64,000 nucleotides of DNA from JAFDVL01 sp963794955 (GTDB lineage: Bacteria; Acidobacteriota; Blastocatellia; RBC074). The notes under the pieces are model-generated. The model was not told the origin of the DNA. It was given only the letters and a program-made list of their open reading frames with translations, and did no database searches. Numbering within the stretch: the stretch's first letter is position 1; each line of letters opens with the position of its first letter. The stretch spans positions 62,001 through 126,000 of the forward strand of contig CAWCGF010000041.1 of assembly GCA_963794955.1 (NCBI GenBank). The letters are read 5' to 3'. This document shows, piece by piece, positions 17,469-25,458 of the stretch. The position numbers were made by a program, and so were the translations under genes.

Positions 17469-18677
17469 TCACTTTTTATCTTCTCTGAGGGCGATCTCGA
17501 AATTCTCGATGACGTGGGCTGCGACGCGGTGCCAGGTGTGCGATGACGCATAGGCCAGCATCGCCTGGCGATCCCACTGTTTTGCCAAGGCTCTTTGCAA
17601 TCCCGCAGCAAGGTCTTCTGCTGATCTTTCGACCAGCAAACCGTACGCATCAGCGCAAATAATTTCGGGCGTGCCCCATGTGTTCGTGGCGACGACGGGC
17701 GTGCCGCAGGCAAGCGATTCCAACAACACATTCGGCCAGCCCTCGGTTGCGCTCGCCAGGCAATACACATCGGCAGCGCTGTACCAATCGCGTAAGGTTT
17801 CATTGGCTTGCGGGCCTGTCAGCAAAACATCCTTTTCCATTCCGAGTTGCGCAATGGTCGCGCGCAGTTTGGCCGGATATATCGCTTCGTCGGCGGCACC
17901 GCCAACGATCAAGAGATAGGGGAGTTCCTGGCCAGCCTGCTGGAGCAAGTGCAATGCTTCGACAATCAAGTGGTAGCCTTTATTTTCGACGATCCGGCCT
18001 ACAGAGAGCACGATGCGGCGGTTTGTTGGCAAGCCTAATCGCGCGCGCGCCTCCACTTGAGAGACGGGAAAGAATTTTTCCAAATCTACGCCATTGGAAA
18101 TCGTCACGGCTTTGCGCGGATCAGCCCCGAGCGCAACGGCAGCACGTCGCAGTGCGTCCGCTACGCCAATCACCCGATCCGCGTGCCGGAGCGCGAATTG
18201 AATTTGCCGCTTGCGCACGGGATAGTTCGGCAACACATTGACATCGTGTCCGCGCACGGTGATCGCGAGTTTTTTGCCCCAGAGCCAGGCCAGAAACACG
18301 CCCGCAAAACCATCGGGAAAGGCCAAATGCGCGTCAATCAAATCAAAATCAAACTCACGTCGCAGCTTGCGCGCAGCCCCCCACACGGCGAGCAAAACAA
18401 AGAAGCCATCGAGGGGTTTCAGGATGGCGGGAATGGAAAAGTACCGCGGGTAAACGATGGCCAAATCCCCTATTTGATCGTAGCGCGGAATTTGCTGGCG
18501 GTTGGCATATTTGGGAATGAAGCGATCCAACGGAAAGGAGGGAATCGGCGCGATCACGCGGATTTCTCCTTGATCTTTAAGCAACGCGGCCATGTATTTG
18601 AGGCGATTGTGAACGAAAACGGCATGAACAGGTTGCGCGCGGCTGGGAAAGAGCGTCGTGACGGAGAGAATTTTCAT
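17469..18677 (-). CDS. Glycosyltransferase family 4 protein
   Basis: About 402 residues from ATG 18677 (MKILSVTTLFPSRAQPVHAV); a TTG one codon earlier is less likely. GT4 motifs include ITVRGHDVNVLPNYPVRKRQ, SNGVDLEKFFP, VLSVGRIVENKGYHLIVEAL and TEGWPNVLLESLACGTPVVA. A near-paralogue of the GT at 13122-14324. It ends about 110 nt upstream of the GT2 gene; that gap contains no evident gene. Confidence 0.88.
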   Translation of the reverse strand: MKILSVTTLFPSRAQPVHAVFVHNRLKYMAALLKDQGEIRVIAPIPSFPLDRFIPKYANRQQIPRYDQIGDLAIVYPRYFSIPAILKPLDGFFVLLAVWGAARKLRREFDFDLIDAHLAFPDGFAGVFLAWLWGKKLAITVRGHDVNVLPNYPVRKRQIQFALRHADRVIGVADALRRAAVALGADPRKAVTISNGVDLEKFFPVSQVEARARLGLPTNRRIVLSVGRIVENKGYHLIVEALHLLQQAGQELPYLLIVGGAADEAIYPAKLRATIAQLGMEKDVLLTGPQANETLRDWYSAADVYCLASATEGWPNVLLESLACGTPVVATNTWGTPEIICADAYGLLVERSAEDLAAGLQRALAKQWDRQAMLAYASSHTWHRVAAHVIENFEIALREDKK

Positions 18678-18735
18678 CAATTCGGGTGCAGTTTGAAAGC
18701 GGCGAGCAGGAGTGAGTTTGCCGGGAAGGGCGATT

Positions 18736-19962
18736 TCACCCTCCGACGTGCAATTGTGCAGCCAGGCAAGCCACCTGGCAGATACGCAGGAAAATATCGG
18801 CTTTTCGTGTCCAACTTTCCCCGGCCAGCATTTGCTTTATGGCAGCAAGATCAGGTTTCCATTGCCCACTAACTGCATCATCAATCGCCGCCCGCCAACC
18901 AGCAATATTGCGCTCATCTATCACGCGCAAATATTGGCTCAACTCTTGCACATCCGGCAATGGCGTTGCGACCACGGGCTTGCCGCACGCCAGGTATTCT
19001 TTGAGCTTCAGTGGATTGATATTCACGGTCAGCGCATTATTGTGATAGGGCAACAAACAAGCCTCCCAGCCTTTGACGACGGCGGGTAACTCTTCATACG
19101 GCACCGCCCCGGTAAAGTAGACGTTCGGTAATTTTTTGAGCGTCGAAATATTATTTTGCACGGGGCCGGTGAACACGAACGAAACATCCGGCATGGCTTT
19201 GGCCAGAGCGGTGATGTGTTCCTGATTGTTGCGCCGATCAAAATTACCAAAATATCCCACGCGGGGTTTGGGAATCCCCGCCAGGCATGGATGTTCTTGC
19301 GGCGGAATCTCGGAAAATAATTTCAGGTCTACGCCATGCCGGAGCAAGTGCGTGGGATATTTGTCCTGAAACTTTTCAAACAAGGGCTGTGACGAACAAA
19401 TGACCGTATCCACGTGTTGCAGCAACTTTTGCTCCAATCCTAGAATCAACTCTTTTTCCATGCCGGGCCATTCGCTGAAATCATCGACACAATAATAAAT
19501 AACTTTGCTGGCTTGCAGCTTATCCACCACATCGCAAACGGTCGGTGTGGTGGTGACAATGGTGAAATCCTGGAAATCTTTTCTCTGTAGTTCGTGTGCA
19601 ACGTGACGCAGCAAAGAACGCTGATTCCAGTCCGCTAACCATTTGGGACGATGGAATGGTGTCATCAGCGGAACGCAAACATGCGGTGAATGCCCGTTGT
19701 AGCCATTGTGCCCGTTATATCCGTTGTGGCGGCTGTGCCCGTTATGCCCGTTATGCCCATTCAACGTGTTGAGTTGGCGCAATCCAAGCATGGCCGACAG
19801 CTTGCGCACGCCTTTGACCGTGTCCTGGACGGTCAATTGAGGAAGCCGTAAACCAACCGTATTGACCCAAATGGTTGGATGCTGATGCGTGAGAATTTGG
19901 AATAGATGTTGGCAGCTTGAAGGATGCTCGCCCCAATCATCTGAAAAGACTAGAAATTTCAC
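18736..19962 (-). CDS. Glycosyltransferase (GT-B) with internal NGH tripeptide repeat
   Basis: About 408 residues if translation starts at GTG 19962 (VKFLVFSDDWGEHPSSCQHL), the natural family N-terminus; the open frame itself begins at 20055. Donor-domain motifs include CLAGIPKPRVGYFGNFDRR, FTGPVQNNISTLKKLPNVYF and CLLPYHNNALTVNINPLKLK, resembling family 1/4 exopolysaccharide transferases. Around residues 68-91 there is an insert of eight tripeptides (NGH, NGY, SRH) encoded by a 9-bp tandem repeat. This would lie in a surface loop of the acceptor domain. It is one of seven transferases in this run. Confidence 0.82.
   Translation of the reverse strand: MKFLVFSDDWGEHPSSCQHLFQILTHQHPTIWVNTVGLRLPQLTVQDTVKGVRKLSAMLGLRQLNTLNGHNGHNGHSRHNGYNGHNGYNGHSPHVCVPLMTPFHRPKWLADWNQRSLLRHVAHELQRKDFQDFTIVTTTPTVCDVVDKLQASKVIYYCVDDFSEWPGMEKELILGLEQKLLQHVDTVICSSQPLFEKFQDKYPTHLLRHGVDLKLFSEIPPQEHPCLAGIPKPRVGYFGNFDRRNNQEHITALAKAMPDVSFVFTGPVQNNISTLKKLPNVYFTGAVPYEELPAVVKGWEACLLPYHNNALTVNINPLKLKEYLACGKPVVATPLPDVQELSQYLRVIDERNIAGWRAAIDDAVSGQWKPDLAAIKQMLAGESWTRKADIFLRICQVACLAAQLHVGG
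19690..19761 (-). repeat. 9-bp tandem repeat coding (Asn-Gly-His)n
   Basis: Eight consecutive 9-bp units, mostly AACGGGCAT/C on the reverse strand, encode NGH NGH NGH SRH NGY NGH NGY NGH inside the glycosyltransferase. Because the unit is a multiple of three, copy changes keep the frame. Confidence 0.9.
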
Positions 19963-20077
19963 AGCTACACCCTGCAAGAAGAGCACGCCGGCTACCCCAC
20001 TCCCACCAAGGCATTTGCGAAGAATGTCCTGGCGCTGGCGCGCGCTAGTAGTCAATCCGAAAAAGCAACACTGAACC

Positions 20078-21202
20078 TTATGGTTTTAGCTCGTAAAGAT
20101 TTTCGTAATTTCGGTACATTACACTTTTGTCGAACAAGGCCTTACATCGCTCGTGATTTTGCTGCCCTAAGGAGGCACGCAAAGCGGGATCAAGGAGCAA
20201 CTGCTGAAGGTTCTTCGCAAAAAGGGTCTCGTCAGTGGTGGAGCAAAGAAATGCTTCATTAGCTGGAGCAAGCATCTCTTTAATATCGCCCACGTCTGTT
20301 CCAACAACAGGGCAACCTGCTGCCATCGCTTCAAGCACGGAAATGGGCATTTGCTCCGTATCGGAGGAAATCGCAAAGACATCAAACCGTTTGACGATTT
20401 CCGCCGGATCATCTTTGTGACCGAGTAAAATCACTTTTTCGGATAAGTTATTGTTTTGAACTAATTGCCATAACGCTTGATATTCTGGCCCATCTCCCAC
20501 AATCACTAATTTGGCATTATTGTGTCTCGTTGCCTGTGCAAAAACGCGAATCAAACGGGGAATGTTTTTTTCCGGGCGAAGCGTCGCAACCGTTCCGACG
20601 AGCAAACTATTGGGAAACTTCGCCAATTCTGGAATGAGCGTCAAATTGTGTTCGTGAGAAAAAGAGTTCGAATACCTCTCTACGTCAACTCCGTTCGGGA
20701 GATAACTTACACGAGTCGCGGGAAATTTCCAAACCTGCTGTGCAATTCTCTCCAATACGCGCGAGGGAACAATAATTTTCTGCACGTTCGATAAGAACAG
20801 TCTGCGCGCATAAATGCGACGTTTTTTTTGGCGCACGACTTCTTCGGGCGCAAAGCCCTCCTCCCAATGAAAATGCGGGCACGCACGACTGAAGGCATGG
20901 GCCAGGCCCCATTCAATCGAACCCCAGTTATACGTGAGCAACACATCGGGTTGGAGTTGTTTGAGCAAGCGGGAAAACTGCTGCACATTTTTGAGCAGAT
21001 TTTGCCGGAAGTTTTGGACTTCGAGATAGGTAACCGGAACATCAGGCTGCAATTTGGCGCGGCAATCATACCGACCATCCATCGCAATGATCGTATGCCG
21101 ATACCGGTCGCCAAAATGATTGATCAGATCGCATGTGCGCACTTCTGGCCCACCCACCGCGAAGGTCGAAAATGCGTGCAACAAATGTCGTGGCTTAGTC
21201 AT
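20078..21202 (-). CDS. Glycosyltransferase family 4 protein
   Basis: About 374 residues from ATG 21202 (MTKPRHLLHAFSTFAVGGPE); the longer frame to 21274 runs into the neighbouring gene. The start overlaps that gene's stop by 8 nt, supporting coupling. The GGPEVR loop, SNGVDVERY-like LPNGVDVERYSNSF, VGTVATLRPEKNIPRLIRVF and AISSDTEQMPISVLEAMAAG are clear GT4 elements. The sequence in this gene is noticeably richer in A+T than its neighbours, which may reflect separate acquisition within the locus. Confidence 0.87.
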   Translation of the reverse strand: MTKPRHLLHAFSTFAVGGPEVRTCDLINHFGDRYRHTIIAMDGRYDCRAKLQPDVPVTYLEVQNFRQNLLKNVQQFSRLLKQLQPDVLLTYNWGSIEWGLAHAFSRACPHFHWEEGFAPEEVVRQKKRRIYARRLFLSNVQKIIVPSRVLERIAQQVWKFPATRVSYLPNGVDVERYSNSFSHEHNLTLIPELAKFPNSLLVGTVATLRPEKNIPRLIRVFAQATRHNNAKLVIVGDGPEYQALWQLVQNNNLSEKVILLGHKDDPAEIVKRFDVFAISSDTEQMPISVLEAMAAGCPVVGTDVGDIKEMLAPANEAFLCSTTDETLFAKNLQQLLLDPALRASLGQQNHERCKALFDKSVMYRNYENLYELKP

Positions 21203-23306
21203 GCTTGCGGTGAATTGCGATGCCTCGTTGAATAAACGCCTGTGTGTCCTGGATCGGCAGCCACCCCAAATCACGCTTGACGTCCGTCGTGTCGAAGGAC
21301 GCGACCAGCCCTCTTGATTTCAAATCTCGATAACTGGGGAAGGGCGCATCTCGACGGCCTGTCGCGCGTTTGATGATCCATTTGCCAATTTCAATCAGTT
21401 GCAACTTCAGCACCGATTGCGGGTAAAATCGCACGGGCCGGCCAAGCGCCGCAGACAATTCTTGCATGTACTGGCGGGCGGATGGTCGCTGATCGCCAAC
21501 CAGGTTATAAGACTTGCCGTCAATGCCTGGAGCTTTCATCGCGCCCACAATGGCGCTGGCGCAATCCTCTACTAGAATGAAGGGCAAGGGGTTGCTGCCG
21601 TCATTCCAGCCAATCACGTGGCCTTCCTGATTGGCAAAGCCTACGCCGGAGTGAAACGGCAGCCCGCCTTCGCCGATAACAACGCCCGGACGTAAAATCA
21701 CCACCGGCAGTTTTTGCTCGTAATGCAGCTTGTTCAGAATGTCTTCGCACATCGCTTTGCCACGCGAATATAAAGCGCGCGTTTCCGCCTGAGGATCATT
21801 CGGCGTGCTGCCGGTAATGCTTTCCGAACCATCGCCAAGATAAAGCGAGGCAATCGTCCCGAGGTAAATCAGCCGTTTGGATTTATGTCGCAAACAAGCT
21901 TCGGCGATGACGCGCGTGCCGTCTACCATCGAACGTTTGATGTCTTCCCACGTTTCGCCGCCGCCGCCGTGGGCTAAATGAATCACAACGGGCGCATCAG
22001 CTACAGCAGCGTCAATCACTTTTTCGTTGGAGATGTCGCCGGAAACTACTTTGATATTGGGATGGTGAAAAATCTTGGGCAGCGTACGAGTATTACGGGC
22101 GATGACCTTGACGCGTTGGTTGGCAGCAATTAGTTGTTTGATTAAATGGGAGCCGATGAATCCTGTACCGCCAATCACGACCGCATCGAAATTTGCGGGT
22201 GATGCAGCCACTGAAGCGGCAACGGAAGCGGCGGCAGGCTGGGCAACAGTGGCGACGACTTGCTCGCACATTTTGATGACATCCGCTCCCGCTTTCCCGT
22301 CCACAAAGCTTCCCTGATTATCAATGCCATTGTAAAAGGCGGCGACGGCTTCGTTGATGCTGACGATGAACGGGTCGTTTTTCGGAACAAGCTTGAGTTG
22401 CGAGAGAATGTATCCGGCGGCTCCGCTGAGGCTTTGTTTCGCTAATTGGCCGGTAATGCGCGCGCCGGTGCGCAACGAGTTATAAAAATCCATTTCCTTC
22501 GTGCGCGTTTGCACCAGACAACGCTCGTGCAAAAAGTCCGCGTGAATCGTGCCGTCTTCACAAATCGCTGTGATTTGCCACGAAGGGAAATCCTGTCCGA
22601 CCGAAAGAAAGAGTTGTGCGGTCGCGCGGTCGCCTACTAACGAAACCTGCCATGTATCGTAAATCTCTACGCCGGGTGCTAATTCCTGATGGCCGGAGGT
22701 GAGCGTTGTGACTTGCGCGGCGTTGCCAATTAAATCGTAAATTTGCGAGAGCGGATGCACGCCTTGTTCGAGGAAAAGATTTTGCGGAAGCTGAAACATC
22801 CAATGACTAAATTGCTTAGCTCCGAGTTGGCGCAGCGGCACATTCAAATGGCAAAGCACGTGATGTAAATGCCCGACTTCGTTCGAGCGGATGATTTCTT
22901 TGAGCCTGGTAAAGCTGGGGCGAAAGGTCGAGTTGTGATTGATGCCAAGCTTGACGTTCTTCGCCTGCGCGGCTTGCAGCAAGGCTTCGCAATCGGCGGA
23001 AGAAACAGCCAACGGCTTCTCAACCATCACGTGCAGCCCGGCGCGCAGCAGTGGTTCCGCGACTTGGCGATGCAAATCCGGCGGGACGAGGACGTGTGCC
23101 ACATCACAGCTTTGGCTGGCAATAAGGTCATCAATGGTAGAGAAGATTTGTGGAATGCCCCATTTCTGGGCGAGTGCCGCAGCACGTTGCGCATTGGAAT
23201 CACAGACGGCTGCGATCTTAATATTGGGGAGTAACTTTAAAGCCTCGATATGAAAGAGCGAAATATATCCTGCACCGACAATGCAGACATTATGCACCTT
23301 TGACAT
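21195..23306 (-). CDS. Gfo/Idh/MocA oxidoreductase fused to an extended SDR epimerase/dehydratase
   Basis: 703 residues, two enzymes in one chain. Residues 1 to about 345 form a Gfo/Idh/MocA dehydrogenase: VCIVGAGYISLFHIEALK (nucleotide-binding loop) and HVMVEKPLAV with the catalytic EKP. A low-complexity linker (ASVAASVAASP) leads to an extended SDR domain from about 370: VVIGGTGFIGSHLIKQL, VVIHLAHGG, and the YSRGK active-site YxxxK. Both domains act on nucleotide sugars or sugar alcohols, so the fusion probably performs successive redox steps on one precursor, perhaps channelled. It is the first gene of the reverse-strand glycosyltransferase run. Confidence 0.87.
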   Translation of the reverse strand: MSKVHNVCIVGAGYISLFHIEALKLLPNIKIAAVCDSNAQRAAALAQKWGIPQIFSTIDDLIASQSCDVAHVLVPPDLHRQVAEPLLRAGLHVMVEKPLAVSSADCEALLQAAQAKNVKLGINHNSTFRPSFTRLKEIIRSNEVGHLHHVLCHLNVPLRQLGAKQFSHWMFQLPQNLFLEQGVHPLSQIYDLIGNAAQVTTLTSGHQELAPGVEIYDTWQVSLVGDRATAQLFLSVGQDFPSWQITAICEDGTIHADFLHERCLVQTRTKEMDFYNSLRTGARITGQLAKQSLSGAAGYILSQLKLVPKNDPFIVSINEAVAAFYNGIDNQGSFVDGKAGADVIKMCEQVVATVAQPAAASVAASVAASPANFDAVVIGGTGFIGSHLIKQLIAANQRVKVIARNTRTLPKIFHHPNIKVVSGDISNEKVIDAAVADAPVVIHLAHGGGGETWEDIKRSMVDGTRVIAEACLRHKSKRLIYLGTIASLYLGDGSESITGSTPNDPQAETRALYSRGKAMCEDILNKLHYEQKLPVVILRPGVVIGEGGLPFHSGVGFANQEGHVIGWNDGSNPLPFILVEDCASAIVGAMKAPGIDGKSYNLVGDQRPSARQYMQELSAALGRPVRFYPQSVLKLQLIEIGKWIIKRATGRRDAPFPSYRDLKSRGLVASFDTTDVKRDLGWLPIQDTQAFIQRGIAIHRKHD

Positions 23307-23549
23307 TCTGATTACTTTTGCCTTTCGTCATTGATTTGGAGAAAAGATATTCTATAAAGGTAGCGATTATAGGGTGTGCCTATACGCTTGCAAAGTCTTT
23401 CCTTTCCTTTTACTTTTGACTTCCTCTTTTGCGGTCATTAAATACTTGGCGACGAATTAGGAGGAAGCTATTATACTTGGGCGGCCATTTTTTGCCCCTC
23501 GGTGCCCAGTACAGCAGATAGTTATGACTTTGTCTTACAAGGAGCAAAT
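23307..23549. promoter_or_regulatory. Divergent intergenic region of the exopolysaccharide locus
   Basis: 243 nt between the divergent Gfo/Idh-SDR gene and the adenosyltransferase gene. It is AT-rich near 23340-23400 and should contain promoters for both directions. A single arm of the AGGCAAA-type repeat (TTTTGCCTTTCG) lies at about 23313. I do not assign exact promoter boxes. Confidence 0.4.
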
Positions 23550-24107
23550 ATGCGAATTACCAAGGTTTATACGAAGACGGGAGATGCCGGAGAAACGTCG
23601 CTGGTGGGTGGCAAGCGAGTCAGTAAAGCCGACTTGCGGGTTGCGGCCTTTGGCGATGTGGATGAATTAAATTCCTGGCTTGGTGTGGCGCGAACTTTTC
23701 TGGCTGACAAGGAAATAACCGCCGTGCTCGGAAGGCTCCAGAATGAGTTATTCATCCTCGGCGCGGATTTGGCCAGCCCGATGGATGTTCCTTTGCGGCG
23801 GGTGGACGATGGCTTGGTCAGCGAGTTGGAGCAGTTGATTGACAAGTTTCTGGCGGAGCTAGAGCCACTGCAAGAATTCATTTTGCCAAGCGGCAGCCAG
23901 GCAGGAGCCTTCTTGCATTTGGCGCGTACCGTGGCACGGCGCGCGGAGCGAAGCGTTGTGGCGTTGGCCGCCGCAGAGGCCATCAATCCACAGGCGTTGA
24001 TTTATCTGAACCGCATGTCAGATTTTCTTTTTGTGCTGGCGCGCGCCGTCAATCGGCGCACGGGCATTCCAGAGACACTAGCCAACTTTAGTGCGCGGAA
24101 AAAGTAG
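23550..24107 (+). CDS. ATP:cob(I)alamin adenosyltransferase, PduO type
   Basis: 185 residues from ATG 23550, preceded by AAGGAG at 23539-23544; the upstream in-frame ATG at 23502 lacks a site. It makes adenosylcobalamin from cob(I)alamin and ATP. Diagnostic motifs: YTKTGDAGETSLVGGKRVSK (ATP-binding N-terminus), FGDVDELNSWLG, RTVARRAERSVVAL and YLNRMSDFLFVLARA. It is the first gene of a forward run continuing into the O-ligase gene after 15 nt, an unexpected partner for polysaccharide genes. Confidence 0.93.
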   Translation: MRITKVYTKTGDAGETSLVGGKRVSKADLRVAAFGDVDELNSWLGVARTFLADKEITAVLGRLQNELFILGADLASPMDVPLRRVDDGLVSELEQLIDKFLAELEPLQEFILPSGSQAGAFLHLARTVARRAERSVVALAAAEAINPQALIYLNRMSDFLFVLARAVNRRTGIPETLANFSARKK

Positions 24108-24122
24108 TGAGCGAGTTGTAGT

Positions 24123-25418
24123 ATGAAAGCGCTTTTATTATTGGGGATCATGGTCATTGCGGTACCGCTGGCGTTTTTGTCACCGTATATCGGGGTCCTC
24201 ACCTTCATTTCCATGGCGATTACGCGCCCGCACGAATGGGCTTATGTGCAATCGGCACAGTATTCATTGATGGTCGGTGTGGCCACTTTCCTGGGCTACC
24301 TCGTTTTCGAGCTGATCAAGCGCCCGCCCAAACTTGGCGCGAACCTGTTTATGGTGCTGGTTTGGCTGCAAACGCTGATGGGCACCTATTTCGGTTACAA
24401 CGTGCCAAATGCGGAAATCAAATTCATCGAATTCACCAAAGTCATCGTCATCGGTTTGTTGATTTCTGCCTTAGTGGATAGCGAACAGAAAGTCCGCTGG
24501 TTTTTGTTGGTGGTACTGGTCTCAGTCGGGTTGGTAACTTTCAAAGACTTCGCTGGTGCCATCATCCACTTGGGCAATGTCAAACTCACTGGCCCAGGCG
24601 GTTCATTTGAAGACAACAACGATTATGCGCTGTTGCTGGTAATGACCACGCCACTCGCCTATTACTTTGCTAAAAGTGAAGGAAAGCGGATTCTGCGTTG
24701 GGGCTTTTATGGCCTCAGTGCGATGGCGGCCATTACCATCCTTTTCACCTATTCGCGCGGTGGTTTTCTGGGACTGTGCGTTGTCGCGTTGCTGATGGCG
24801 CTCAAGACCAAATACAAAGTCACAGGCCTCGCCGCGCTAACGCTCGCAGCAGTGTTGTTCATTAGCTTTGGGCCGGAAAAAGTAAAAGAACGCCTCAGCA
24901 CCATTAAAGACGCACAGGAGCAAGACAGCTCGGCGCAGCAACGATTACGCGCCTGGGAAGTGAGTTGGAATATCATCAAGGACTATCCCTGGGCTGGCAT
25001 CGGGATGAAAAATATCCTGTTGATTTACGGAAAATATGGCGATCCAACAGATGCCCGTGTAGCGCATAATTCCTATTTGCAATGTGCAGTGGATGCGGGT
25101 GTTCCCGCGCTGCTTTTCTTTTTGGCGATGCTGGCGTTGACTTACTTCAGACTGAAATTCGTGCGGCGTATTTTGAAAGCGCGGTCGCCTGATAATTTAA
25201 TGCTCAACTACACGCATGGCCTGGAAACGGCGCTCGTCGGCTATTGCGTGTCGTCATTTTTTCTCAGTCAATACACGTTTGAGATTTTGTATATGATTGT
25301 ACCGCTGGCTACTGCGCTCAAAGCAATGGCGCGCAATTATGAGAAAGAAGCAGAAGTCCAGCAACTGGTTAAGGCGGCATCGCACAACCTGACCGATGAC
25401 GCGTTGCTGCCTGCTTAG
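24123..25418 (+). CDS. O-antigen ligase/polymerase-like membrane protein
   Basis: 431 residues with about ten to twelve hydrophobic segments. The large periplasmic loop between late helices (FGPEKVKERLSTIKDAQEQD, then SSAQQRLRAWEVSWNIIKDY) is the Wzy_C signature, including RLRAWEVSWNIIKDYPWAGI and the conserved HNSYLQ. The overall layout resembles the O-ligases that accompany exosortase systems. It would polymerise or transfer lipid-linked glycan at the inner membrane's outer face. It follows the adenosyltransferase gene closely and precedes the FemAB/GNAT gene by 40 nt, so these are likely co-transcribed. Confidence 0.87.
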   Translation: MKALLLLGIMVIAVPLAFLSPYIGVLTFISMAITRPHEWAYVQSAQYSLMVGVATFLGYLVFELIKRPPKLGANLFMVLVWLQTLMGTYFGYNVPNAEIKFIEFTKVIVIGLLISALVDSEQKVRWFLLVVLVSVGLVTFKDFAGAIIHLGNVKLTGPGGSFEDNNDYALLLVMTTPLAYYFAKSEGKRILRWGFYGLSAMAAITILFTYSRGGFLGLCVVALLMALKTKYKVTGLAALTLAAVLFISFGPEKVKERLSTIKDAQEQDSSAQQRLRAWEVSWNIIKDYPWAGIGMKNILLIYGKYGDPTDARVAHNSYLQCAVDAGVPALLFFLAMLALTYFRLKFVRRILKARSPDNLMLNYTHGLETALVGYCVSSFFLSQYTFEILYMIVPLATALKAMARNYEKEAEVQQLVKAASHNLTDDALLPA

Positions 25419-25458
25419 TTGAAAGCTGACCAGCTTGCTGGCGCACCCTTTGCCCCGT

